Assembly (NCBI GenBank): GCA_937892525.1
Contig: CALAEV010000024.1
Span: 119,819-183,818 of the forward strand
DNA length: 64,000 bases
Source: an uncultured Clostridia bacterium
GTDB taxonomy: Bacteria; Bacillota; Clostridia; Oscillospirales; Acutalibacteraceae
Direction: 5' to 3'
In this document: positions 17,458 to 25,628 of the stretch, one piece after another
Numbering within the stretch: position 1 is the first letter of the stretch
How the letters are laid out: the number at the start of each line of letters is the position of its first letter
Program-made: the position numbers and the translations under genes
Notes under the pieces: model-generated
The model's input: the letters and a program-made list of their open reading frames with translations, nothing else
What the model was told of the DNA's origin: nothing
Database searches by the model: none

Positions 17458-18381
17458 TTATTTTTTCTTACATACAAAGCAGAGCCAACCACCGTCTTCG
17501 TATCTTTCAATGATTTGGAAGTTGTTATCGTGGAATGCTTTTGTTACTTCTTCTTCACGAGGTTCAATAATGCCTGATGTAATAAATACGCCGTCATCTT
17601 TAAGAAAGTCCCCTACCTGACTTGAGAAAAGGATAATAATATCAGCAACAATATTTGCAACTACAACATCAAACTTACCTGTAACTTTATCGACAAGGTT
17701 ACCATTAAGAATGTTGTATTTTGGCACTTCGAAACCGTTAACTTTTCCGTTTTCGATGGCAGTTTTAACAGCAAGTTTATCAATATCTACACCCGTTGCA
17801 TTGTCAGCACCCATTAAAAGTGATGCAACTGACAAAATACCACTACCACAACCACAGTCGAGAACGCTATCACCTATTTTAACGTGTTTTTCAAGCGTTT
17901 CAAGGCAAAGGCGAGTCGTATTATGTCCACCACTACCGAAAGCAAGACCAGGCTCAATGCTTAAAACTGCTCTACCCTCTGCATCATAATCGTCAATCCA
18001 AAGAGGTCTGATAAGAAGTTTTTCGCCGATTTTCATTGGTTTGAAATACTCTTTCCAGTTATTTTCCCAATCTTCATTTTTGCAAGGCTTGTATTCGATT
18101 ACATGAGGAATATTTTCACTTTCATATCTTTCTGTCAAAAATGAAATTGCCTCTTTATAATTTTCTTCAGGAGAAATATAAATGTGAACGCAACCTTTTG
18201 TACGGTCTTTATTGAGTAATTCTTCATCTATCAAATCAATATTAGCGATTTCCCAAGCCTCTTGTTCAAGAGTACGATAATCTTCAATATAAATACCATA
18301 AGGTACTGCCATACTTGCAATATCGGCTGCACGGTCAATATTTTCAGCATCTATTTCTATTTTAATTTCGGTCCAATCCAT
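17458..18381 (-). CDS. prmA: Ribosomal protein L11 methyltransferase
   Basis: 307 residues, the usual PrmA length. Adds methyl groups to ribosomal protein L11 using S-adenosylmethionine. The N-terminal L11-recognition domain begins MDWTEIKIEI. The Rossmann-fold methyltransferase domain shows motif I DCGCGSGILSVASLLMG, GVDIDKLAV, and the substrate motif VVANIVADIIILF in place of the common NPPY-like NI(L/V)A. ATG 18381 has AAAAGAGGT upstream. It follows rplS on the same strand but a terminator separates them, so it may have its own promoter. Confidence 0.95.
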   Translation of the reverse strand: MDWTEIKIEIDAENIDRAADIASMAVPYGIYIEDYRTLEQEAWEIANIDLIDEELLNKDRTKGCVHIYISPEENYKEAISFLTERYESENIPHVIEYKPCKNEDWENNWKEYFKPMKIGEKLLIRPLWIDDYDAEGRAVLSIEPGLAFGSGGHNTTRLCLETLEKHVKIGDSVLDCGCGSGILSVASLLMGADNATGVDIDKLAVKTAIENGKVNGFEVPKYNILNGNLVDKVTGKFDVVVANIVADIIILFSSQVGDFLKDDGVFITSGIIEPREEEVTKAFHDNNFQIIERYEDGGWLCFVCKKK

Positions 18382-18412
18382 AAATGTACCTCTTTTCTTT
18401 TGATAAACAAAA

Positions 18413-18433
18413 AGCAGAGGGAAAACCTCTGCT
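18413..18433 (-). terminator. rplS terminator
   Basis: Stem AGCAGAGG/CCTCTGCT with a short loop, followed on the minus strand by TTTTTG. It lies between the rplS stop and the prmA start. Confidence 0.85.
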
Positions 18434-18444
18434 CTGTTTTTGGG

Positions 18445-18786
18445 TTATATCTGCTCTTTAACTTTAGCAGCCTTACCAACTCTGTCACGAAGATAATAAA
18501 GTTTGCTTCTGCGAACGCGACCACGTCTAACAGTTTCAACTTTAGCAACATTAGGTGAGTTTACTGGGAATACTCTTTCAACACCAACGCCGTATGATAC
18601 ACGACGAACTGTGAATGTTTCTGAAACACCAGCACCCTTGCGAGCAATAATTGTGCCTTCAAAAACCTGAATTCTTTCTCTTTCACCTTCGCGAATCTTA
18701 ACGTGAACTTTAACAACGTCACCGACTCTGATTGCTGGGTTTGCTTCTTTAATGCAACCCTCTGCCATTAATTTTAATGCGTCCAT
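18445..18786 (-). CDS. rplS: 50S ribosomal protein L19
   Basis: 113 residues, the usual L19 length, from ATG 18786 after GGAGG. An in-frame upstream stretch to 18900 is leader RNA, not coding. Family motifs: IRVGDVVKVHVKIREGERER, IQVFEGTIIARKG, TVRRVSYGVGVERVFPVNSP and the C-terminal RRGRVRRSKLYYLRDRVGKAAKVKE. L19 sits at the 30S-50S interface. The transcript has a 100-base leader that may carry the autoregulatory L19 leader structure and ends at the terminator before prmA. Confidence 0.98.
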   Translation of the reverse strand: MDALKLMAEGCIKEANPAIRVGDVVKVHVKIREGERERIQVFEGTIIARKGAGVSETFTVRRVSYGVGVERVFPVNSPNVAKVETVRRGRVRRSKLYYLRDRVGKAAKVKEQI

Positions 18787-18794
18787 AACTAACC

Positions 18795-18890
18795 TCCGAT
18801 AAAAATTTTTCAAGTGTTCGTACCGAATGTCAGCAGAGGACCACCCGAGATAATAGTTATTTTTTTGCAGTTTCCCACAAATGCCTAGAT
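18795..18890 (-). ncRNA. Candidate L19 leader (5' UTR structure) of rplS
   Basis: The rplS leader contains GGTGGTCCTCTGCTGACATT and a TTCGGTACGAA hairpin just before the ribosome binding site. Rfam describes an L19 leader upstream of rplS in low-GC Gram-positives. The match here is inferred from position and GC-rich conserved-looking sequence; no covariance search was run. Confidence 0.4.
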
Positions 18891-18936
18891 ATAATATCAC
18901 AAGTCAATAAAAAATGCAAGTGTTTTTTAAAAAGTT

Positions 18937-19176
18937 TTATAATGAAATAATAATATTTTCCCCTTGTCTTGTATTTATGTTTACAATTTCGTATCCTTTA
19001 TAAGTTTTAGCTTTTTTAATAACAGGCTTTATATGTTTATATTTGATTTTTAGAAGTGGGTTAAAGTATAACCCAAAAATCAACTTGAGAATACAAAAAG
19101 TAAATCTATTAAGAATAAGTGCATTGGGTATTTTTATACATTTTCTTTTCTGATTAACAGGAAAAGTTACTTTCAT
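18937..19176 (-). CDS. Small hypothetical protein coupled to HTH regulator
   Basis: 79-residue basic protein (MKVTFPVNQKRKC...) with a hydrophobic middle and a C-terminal KTYKGYEIVNINTRQGENIIISL. Its ATG overlaps the stop of the HTH gene as ATGA, which implies translational coupling. No family recognised. The start has no strong independent ribosome binding site, fitting re-initiation. It could be a frameshift-free accessory of the regulator. Confidence 0.5.
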   Translation of the reverse strand: MKVTFPVNQKRKCIKIPNALILNRFTFCILKLIFGLYFNPLLKIKYKHIKPVIKKAKTYKGYEIVNINTRQGENIIISL

Positions 19177-19670
19177 TTTTCAACTACCACCCGAATATCA
19201 TCACCATTTTGTGTTTCAACCGTTACTATTTCACCAAGCACGCCCATTTCAACCATTTTGAAAATACTTTCAAAGTTCACTCCACTTAAATCTATACCTG
19301 TAAACATAAATGAAATATCTTTACCCACATTTATAAGTTCCTTAACTAATAAATAAGGAAGATTGACTTTAATATCATCACCGTGAACAGTATCGACATA
19401 CACTCTTAAAACAAGTTCATTTTCATTGACTTTTTCTGTTTTTTCATATTTAACTTTTGATTGAACTTCTTCGTTCTTGAAAAGCTCGTCAATTGTAATA
19501 CCATAAATCTCTGCAATCTTTGGTAAAGTCATAATATCAGGGCAGGCAATATCGTTTTCCCACTTTGATACTGCTTGTGCAGATACCCCTAATTTTTCTG
19601 CAACATAATCCTGAGTAAAACCTGACTGTTTTCTTAAATCATAAAGTTTTTTACCAATTGTTTTTTCCAT
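19173..19670 (-). CDS. XRE-family helix-turn-helix regulator with C-terminal sensor-like domain
   Basis: 165 residues. Residues 1-60 are a Cro/C1-type DNA-binding domain: LRKQSGFTQDYVAEKLGVS with recognition helix AQAVSKWEND, the version common in clostridial XRE regulators. The rest (LRVYVDTVHGDDIKVNLPYLLV... and IVTVETQNGDDIRVVVE) forms a duplicated strand-rich domain often found fused to such HTH domains near membrane or cell-envelope genes. ATG 19670 follows AAAGGAG. It forms a two-gene unit with the small gene below. Target unknown; the neighbouring MFS gene is one possibility. Confidence 0.82.
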   Translation of the reverse strand: MEKTIGKKLYDLRKQSGFTQDYVAEKLGVSAQAVSKWENDIACPDIMTLPKIAEIYGITIDELFKNEEVQSKVKYEKTEKVNENELVLRVYVDTVHGDDIKVNLPYLLVKELINVGKDISFMFTGIDLSGVNFESIFKMVEMGVLGEIVTVETQNGDDIRVVVEK

Positions 19671-19758
19671 TGCAACTTCTCCTTTGAATTTTTTAACCGG
19701 TTACAACTGCATTGTATGGCGAATTTTTCAAAAAGTAAATGTAACAAAAGTTGATTTT

Positions 19759-20934
19759 TTATTTTTCAACCATTGGTTGAATTTGTTTTGAGTGTTTTAG
19801 CATAATGCAAGTTGATATTGCAGTTATTACAAAAGCGATTATCTGAAAAATGCTAAAAATGTCTGTTGATAATTTTTCTGCAAGCAGGCCAAAAGTAATT
19901 GGAGACAACAAAATACTCGCATAAGATATTGCACCTTGAAGGCCTATAAATGATTGTGAAATATCGCGTCCCATATGTATTGGCGTTAAATGTGTCATAT
20001 TAGGGAATATTGGTCCGTTACTGAGACCTATAAGGAATAATCCTATTCCTGCTATGCTTGGATTGCCTGCAAATGTAAGAATAATTGCAATTAAGGTTAT
20101 TGACTCCCCTATTACAATAATCTTTTTAGGTGGGATTTTATTTACAAGTACACCTGATAAAAATCTGCCTAACGTCATTCCTATAAAGTAAAATGTAATC
20201 ATCCCTGCTGCTTTATCCGGAGTAAGTCCTTTTGAATTAACAAGGAATGTACTACCCCAAGCAAGACAAACTGACTCGATTGCACAAGAGCCGTAATACA
20301 CCACAAGACTTGCACGAGCAATAGGAATTTTAAGTAAAGTTGAAACTGACACTACTCTTGTTTCGTCTTCTGTAACTTTTTGCTCTTTAACCTTTTTCCA
20401 TATAGGAATTGACAGAAAGCACATAAGAGTAAGTGCTAACTGAAAAAAGAACATTGTTCTGTATCCACCCTGCCAGTTATTACTGTTTTTAAGTGCTAAT
20501 GACATTAAAAACGGACTTAATGTAACACCAACGCCATAAGAACAATGCAAGAAATTCACATGAGTCGCTTTGTAATTGAGAGCAACATAAGTGTTAAGAA
20601 CATTGTCTATACCCCCTGCTCCAAGTCCTAAAGGAATGGAGAAAAGGCACATCATAATAATATTTTTAGAAAAAGAAAAACCAAGAATTGCAACAGCAGT
20701 AAGTGCTGTACTTAATGCAACAACTAGCGGTGTACCAAGTTTTTTGGTAAGTCTTGCACTTAAAAGACTTGAAATGATTGTGCCTACATACATAATACCG
20801 GTAACAAAGTTTGAATATGAAATAGGCAAATCAAATTCGGTGTAGATTGCAGGCCACGCTGTACCAAAAAGAGAATCCGGAATACCGAGCCCTACATAAG
20901 TTGCAAAAATAATAATTACTAATAAGGTTGCCAT
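19759..20934 (-). CDS. MFS transporter
   Basis: 391-residue, twelve-helix major facilitator protein, paralogous to the gene at the left edge of the window (shared GLGIPDSLFGTAWP, HCSYGVGVTLSPFLMS, and late GNGPIFPNMTHLTP-type segment). The start ATG 20934 overlaps the TGA of the DUF2344 gene by one base, so translation is coupled. A GTG at 20937 is the alternative start. Substrate unknown. Placing an MFS gene behind the TIGR03960/DUF2344 pair is unusual, because in many Clostridia RNase G and rplU follow those genes. Confidence 0.88.
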   Translation of the reverse strand: MATLLVIIIFATYVGLGIPDSLFGTAWPAIYTEFDLPISYSNFVTGIMYVGTIISSLLSARLTKKLGTPLVVALSTALTAVAILGFSFSKNIIMMCLFSIPLGLGAGGIDNVLNTYVALNYKATHVNFLHCSYGVGVTLSPFLMSLALKNSNNWQGGYRTMFFFQLALTLMCFLSIPIWKKVKEQKVTEDETRVVSVSTLLKIPIARASLVVYYGSCAIESVCLAWGSTFLVNSKGLTPDKAAGMITFYFIGMTLGRFLSGVLVNKIPPKKIIVIGESITLIAIILTFAGNPSIAGIGLFLIGLSNGPIFPNMTHLTPIHMGRDISQSFIGLQGAISYASILLSPITFGLLAEKLSTDIFSIFQIIAFVITAISTCIMLKHSKQIQPMVEK

Positions 20935-21617
20935 CACTTAAATACTTCCATATTTTCTGTATAAGACTCTATTTTGATTATATCAACATCTTGCTCATCA
21001 GTTTCAGTATCTTTAACTAATGCACCGATTAAAAGCATTGGGTTTATATTGATACTTGTACCAGATGAGAGAATAGTTTTGAGTATAAGTTTGCCATCAT
21101 CTTCGCTTAACTCAAAAGATTTAATGTGTTCTTTGATATTTACTTCTTTGTTAACCTTTTTTCTGCCCTGTTTTGCTTTTTTCTCAACGATAATTTCGTC
21201 TGATGAGAGTGTTTTTTCAGCAGTATTTAAAAGTATTTCATCAGGATAATTAAAGATTATTTTATACTCTGCCCAACGGATATCATTAGGAGATGTTTCA
21301 TAAACATATATTTCTTTTACTGTAATATCAACAGGCAATGCGTCATTTATTTTTTTTGCTAATTCCTCTAAATCCATTTCTTCCATAAGACGAAAATCAA
21401 CAGTTTCGCAAAGGCTTTCAAACCCCAATGAAAGTGGCATTGCAAAGGTTAAGAAAGCGTGAGGATTAAAGCCCTCAGTAAACCAGATTGGCACATTTGC
21501 TCTTTTCATTGAACGAGTGATACAGCGAACTGTATCAAGATGTGAAATAAATTTTGCCATACCTGTTTTCTCAAAGGACATTCGCACATCCATAGCCCAT
21601 TTTTTAACTTCTGGCAT
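20934..21617 (-). CDS. TIGR03936-type radical SAM-linked protein (DUF2344)
   Basis: 227 residues. It matches the family that always sits beside or fused to TIGR03960 radical SAM proteins: MDVRMSFEKTGMAKFISHLDTVRCITRSMKRANVP and TEGFNPHAFLTFAMPLSLGFES. No iron-sulfur motif of its own. The likely role is as partner or RNA/protein-binding module for the radical SAM enzyme upstream, whose 3' end it overlaps by 14 bases. GGAGG precedes either ATG 21617 or GTG 21620; ATG is used here. Confidence 0.9.
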   Translation of the reverse strand: MPEVKKWAMDVRMSFEKTGMAKFISHLDTVRCITRSMKRANVPIWFTEGFNPHAFLTFAMPLSLGFESLCETVDFRLMEEMDLEELAKKINDALPVDITVKEIYVYETSPNDIRWAEYKIIFNYPDEILLNTAEKTLSSDEIIVEKKAKQGRKKVNKEVNIKEHIKSFELSEDDGKLILKTILSSGTSININPMLLIGALVKDTETDEQDVDIIKIESYTENMEVFK

Positions 21618-23448
21618 CACATTTACCTCCGTTCAACTTATTTGCACCACAAGCTGCACACTTAATTCTGCATTGTGGGGTTGTAACGCTTTCGTGTGCT
21701 TTTTTATTTTCTTCAACAAGGAACTCTTTACGGATACCATAATCCATAACATCCCAAGGTAGAATTTCATCGTATTCTCGGCGACGATTTGCGTAAAACT
21801 CTGTTGTAAGTCCACACTCATTGAATGCTTCTGACCATTTTGAAAAGTCGAAGAATTCATCCCAAGCATCAAACTTACATCCCTTTTGCCATGCCTTATA
21901 GATAACTTCACCTAGTCTTCTATCTCCACGAGCAAAAACACCTTCAAGAATTGATGTTTCTGACTGATGATAACTGATTGTGATTTTACGGCTTGTTGTA
22001 CTGCTAAGCAAATGTTTCTGCTTTGCAGTTAAACTTTCAGGAGTATCTTGTGGCTCCCATTGGAAAGGTGTAAATGGTTTAGGCACAAATGATGCACAGC
22101 TTACACTCACTTGAACACCCTTACCCTTTGGTTTGTTAGGGTTACGATAAAATGTATCTACAACCTTTTGGGCTAAATCAGCAATACCCTCTATATCCTC
22201 CATAGTTTCGGTAGGAAGTCCCATCATAAAGTAAAGTTTAACGCTTGTCCATCCACCATCAAAGGCTTTAAGCGCTGTGCGAAGAACTTCTTCTTCGGTA
22301 ACATTTTTATTAATAGCATCACGAAGCCTTTGTGTACCTGCCTCAGGAGCAAATGTAAGACCACTACGACGGACTTTTTTAAGTTCTTCCATAAGTTCGT
22401 CAGAGAAATTATCAACACGAAGTGATGGAAGTGAAACATTGATATTTTCTTTTAAAGCCCAATCAAAAAGCATTGGGATAAGTTTTTCAATTTTAGTGTA
22501 ATCACTTGTTGAAAGTGAGCAAAGTGAAATTTCATCATAACCTGTTGCATCACTGATACTTCTGCATTGTTCGTTGATTACTTCAGGGGACTTTTCACGA
22601 ATTGGTCTTGTAATAAAGCACGCTTGACAAAAACGACAACCACGAGTACAACCGCGAAAAACCTCGCCCACAGTTCTATCCTGAACAACATCAATAAAAG
22701 GAACAATAAAATCTTTTGGATAGTGTGCATTATCAAGGTCAGAAACAATTCTTTTCTTTACTTGTTTTGGTGCATCTTCTGTATTTTCAATAGATTTTAT
22801 AGTGCCGTCTTCATTGTAACTAACATTATAAAAATCAGGCACATAAACACCCTGAATTTGTGCTGCTTCTTTTAAAAATTCAAGTTTTGTTGAGCCCATT
22901 TCTTTATGTTTAATAAGCAAATCAACAAGGTCATTTGTAACTTCTTCGCCCTCACCAGGTAGGAAGATATCAACAAAGTCAACCATTGGTTCAGCATTAC
23001 AAGCACAAGGGCCACCTGCAATAACGATTGGTGTAAGTGAAGTTCTGTCCTTTTTAAGCACAGGCACTCCACCTAAATCAAGCATATTAAGTACATTTGT
23101 GTAGCACAACTCGTATTGTAATGAAAATCCAATTAAGTCAAACTCATCAAGGCTATCGCCACTTTCAAGAGCATAGAGTTTAACATTATTTTCACGCATA
23201 AGGGCTTCCATATCATCCCAAGGGGCAAATACACGCTCACACCAAGCATCATCTCGCGCATTCACAACACTATAAAGGATTTTCATACCAAGATGTGACA
23301 TACCGATTTCGTAGTTATCAGGAAAACAAAATGCATAACGAAGTTTTACATCTTCTTTATTTTTAACAACGCTATTAAGTTCGCCACCTGTGTAACGTGC
23401 AGGTTTTTGAACTTTTTTAAGCAGTTTTTCAACTTCTTTTTTAACCAT
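21604..23448 (-). CDS. TIGR03960 family B12-binding-type radical SAM protein
   Basis: 614-residue cytoplasmic enzyme. An N-terminal B12-binding-like Rossmann segment (DNYEIGMSHLGMKILYSVVN, VIAGGPCACNAEP) is followed by the radical SAM domain with the cluster motif CTRGCRFCQACF (CxxxCxxC) and the later LTFAPEAGTQRLRDAINK typical of this family. The C-terminus ends in a small zinc-like knuckle CAACGANKLNGGKC. The exact reaction is unknown; family members lie in ribosome-related operons. Start ATG 23448 follows GTGAGGT. Downstream partner DUF2344 overlaps it. Confidence 0.93.
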   Translation of the reverse strand: MVKKEVEKLLKKVQKPARYTGGELNSVVKNKEDVKLRYAFCFPDNYEIGMSHLGMKILYSVVNARDDAWCERVFAPWDDMEALMRENNVKLYALESGDSLDEFDLIGFSLQYELCYTNVLNMLDLGGVPVLKKDRTSLTPIVIAGGPCACNAEPMVDFVDIFLPGEGEEVTNDLVDLLIKHKEMGSTKLEFLKEAAQIQGVYVPDFYNVSYNEDGTIKSIENTEDAPKQVKKRIVSDLDNAHYPKDFIVPFIDVVQDRTVGEVFRGCTRGCRFCQACFITRPIREKSPEVINEQCRSISDATGYDEISLCSLSTSDYTKIEKLIPMLFDWALKENINVSLPSLRVDNFSDELMEELKKVRRSGLTFAPEAGTQRLRDAINKNVTEEEVLRTALKAFDGGWTSVKLYFMMGLPTETMEDIEGIADLAQKVVDTFYRNPNKPKGKGVQVSVSCASFVPKPFTPFQWEPQDTPESLTAKQKHLLSSTTSRKITISYHQSETSILEGVFARGDRRLGEVIYKAWQKGCKFDAWDEFFDFSKWSEAFNECGLTTEFYANRRREYDEILPWDVMDYGIRKEFLVEENKKAHESVTTPQCRIKCAACGANKLNGGKCDARS

Positions 23449-23503
23449 AGTGAGACCTCACAAAAATATATTCATAATATTTTACTATAAAAAGTGATTT
23501 TTT

Positions 23504-24109
23504 TCAATATTCATTGCTTGAGAACATTGATAAAGTTAAGAAAATTGCAATAATTATAAGTGAAATATTGTATTTGCTTGATATAAAAGCGTAAATCCCC
23601 CATATATAAATGAGCGTAATAAAAAACACTGATGTAATTTTCAATATTTTCGTGCATGTGAGATTATCGTATTTCTGCAACAATATATAATAAAGAGCCA
23701 TTCCCCCATCAAGTTTTTTGATTGGTAAAAGATTAAAAATCATAAGTATTAAATTTATACAACCAAAGGTGAGAATTTTCTCGTTATTATAAATGCAAAG
23801 GATTATTACCGATAATAAAAAACAAATTAAGTTAATGAATGGTCCTCCAAGAGCAATTAAAATCTCATTTTTTGTACTGATTTTAAAATCAGGTTGACGG
23901 ATTATATTCATACCAGTTATTTCAAATCTTACTGATTGTGGTTTATTGCCCACGCTTGTCATAACAAGTAAATGTCCTGTTTCGTGTAATAGTGACGAAG
24001 CAACTGTAATCAATACATTTGAGGGTGTATTCAATGAAATTATAAAAGCTATGAATGCTATAAACCAGAAGGTTATTTCAATTTTAATACCAGATATATT
24101 AAAAATCAT
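23504..24109 (-). CDS. M50 site-2-type membrane metalloprotease, SpoIVFB-like
   Basis: 201-residue polytopic membrane protease. The zinc motif HETGH sits at residues 42-46 inside a hydrophobic helix (SSLLHETGHLLVM), and the second metal motif is LPIKKLDGGMALYY. B. subtilis SpoIVFB has the same layout and cleaves pro-sigma K. Here the gene follows a SpoIVFA-like M23 gene, overlapping it by 11 bases, in the order expected of spoIVFA-spoIVFB, and sigK is present at 61 kb. So pro-sigma-K processing is a reasonable inference, though other site-2 protease roles remain possible. Confidence 0.85.
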   Translation of the reverse strand: MIFNISGIKIEITFWFIAFIAFIISLNTPSNVLITVASSLLHETGHLLVMTSVGNKPQSVRFEITGMNIIRQPDFKISTKNEILIALGGPFINLICFLLSVIILCIYNNEKILTFGCINLILMIFNLLPIKKLDGGMALYYILLQKYDNLTCTKILKITSVFFITLIYIWGIYAFISSKYNISLIIIAIFLTLSMFSSNEY

Positions 24110-24827
24110 AATTCAACACATACAATGGATTTATGTATTTACCATTAAGCAACACTTCAAAATGCAAATGATTACCTGTTGCATAACCTGTTGCACCTAC
24201 AAGGGCTATTACATCCCCTTTTTTCACTTTTTCGCCCTCTTTTACAAGCAATTTATTACAATGATTATAAGTAGTTTTAAGAGTATCGCTATGCTTGATT
24301 ACTATATAATTACCGTTGATTTCGTGATATTCAGCTTTAATTACTATACCATCATAAGCTGCATAAATTTTAGTGTTTTTAGGTGTTGCTATATCAAGGC
24401 CTGTATGTAATGAGTATTTATTAGTAATAGGGCTTATGCGATAGCCGAATTTGGAAGTAATATTCCCCTTTTTTATAGGATTTTCAAAATTAACAGTTAA
24501 AAAAACAGGAGAAAAGTTTGCCTTTTCTCCTGTTGTGGTTTCAGCTTCACCTGTTGCGTCTTCGACGCTTGGGGAGAATGTTTCTTGTACCACATTTTTA
24601 AAGCTACTGAAAACTTCTGACACAGCAATATCGGTTTTAGAAATCCCTTGATAAAAAGATTTGATATTCTGTGAAAGATTGCTATCAGTTCTGCAAACAA
24701 GAAATAAAATTCCTGTAATAAGTAACGACAAAACAAATTGAGTAATTATAATTTTTGTCATAAAACCACTTTGCTTTTCTTGTGGTTTTCGGTGCTCTCT
24801 TCTTTCGTCATAAAAATTATTGTCCAT
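24099..24827 (-). CDS. M23 peptidase, SpoIVFA-like
   Basis: 242 residues: a short basic N-terminus, one transmembrane helix (IIITQFVLSLLITGILFLV), a linker, and a C-terminal LytM/M23 domain with all zinc and catalytic residues (HTGLD, YNHC, HLHFE). B. subtilis SpoIVFA shares this topology and holds SpoIVFB inactive. The retained M23 residues mean this one could also be an active endopeptidase. ATG 24827 follows AAGTGGTGAT. The gene overlaps the M50 protease gene downstream. Confidence 0.83.
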   Translation of the reverse strand: MDNNFYDERREHRKPQEKQSGFMTKIIITQFVLSLLITGILFLVCRTDSNLSQNIKSFYQGISKTDIAVSEVFSSFKNVVQETFSPSVEDATGEAETTTGEKANFSPVFLTVNFENPIKKGNITSKFGYRISPITNKYSLHTGLDIATPKNTKIYAAYDGIVIKAEYHEINGNYIVIKHSDTLKTTYNHCNKLLVKEGEKVKKGDVIALVGATGYATGNHLHFEVLLNGKYINPLYVLNYDF

Positions 24828-24875
24828 AATATCACCACTTAAATTTATGCGTGAATTATGGACAATATGTATTAA

Positions 24876-25625
24876 TTATTTTTTGAAAAATCTTATAATT
24901 TCTGAACGCTCCGAACTGTCAACAATATGTTTACCTTTTGAACTTGTGATATAGTCAAGTAAATCATTTCCATCATTGATAATTGCAACATTTATTTCAG
25001 CATCATCTGTGATTTTAAGTTGAGAACGGTCATCTACAAAGTAAAGAATTGGAAAAACATCAGCTGAAATACCAAAGTCTATGAACATTTCTGCCATTCT
25101 TCTACCCTGACGAAATACTTGTTTTGCAGGGTTTTTAACCTCTTTTTCATAGGTTTTGTTTTTGCCGTGTTTAATTTGTTTCCAAGTCTGTGCTGAAGTG
25201 CTACCTGTGATAATGCCACGATAGTTCTTACTTTCAACCACGAACACACCGTTTGTGCCAATAACAACAAAATCAAGTTCGTTTACTGAACCACGATTAT
25301 GAATTACAGGATTTGTAATTACTGTAAAATCCTTTGGTAACTGTTTAAGAATTTCGTAGGTTTGCTGTTCGCCTTTAACACCTGCGTTAAGGATATCGTA
25401 ATTATGTTTTGCAATCATAAATAACGCTACTAACACAAGTGCCAAGCCCATAAACATACATGGGAAAGCAAAATGCAGAGTTGATTTACCAAGCAAGATT
25501 GCAAAGAGCATTCCTGCACCAACGCCAAAGAATGTAAGTGTAAAAAACAAAGCAAACGCCATATGCCAAAATGCTTTATTTTTATTGGATTTTAGTTCAG
25601 ATTTAATACAAACTGTTTTTGCCAT
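24876..25625 (-). CDS. NERD domain membrane protein
   Basis: 249 residues: two N-terminal transmembrane helices (AFALFFTLTFFGVGAGMLF and HFAFPCMFMGLALVLVALF) followed by a nuclease-related domain (GVKGEQQTYEIL, ELDFVVIGTNGVFVVESKNYRG), the core of the NERD fold. NERD domains resemble restriction-type nucleases, but function is unproven for most. The ribosome binding site AAGGTG lies inside the last codons of ilvD, only 3 bases upstream, so it is co-transcribed with ilvD. Confidence 0.87.
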   Translation of the reverse strand: MAKTVCIKSELKSNKNKAFWHMAFALFFTLTFFGVGAGMLFAILLGKSTLHFAFPCMFMGLALVLVALFMIAKHNYDILNAGVKGEQQTYEILKQLPKDFTVITNPVIHNRGSVNELDFVVIGTNGVFVVESKNYRGIITGSTSAQTWKQIKHGKNKTYEKEVKNPAKQVFRQGRRMAEMFIDFGISADVFPILYFVDDRSQLKITDDAEINVAIINDGNDLLDYITSSKGKHIVDSSERSEIIRFFKK

Positions 25626-25628
25626 AAA

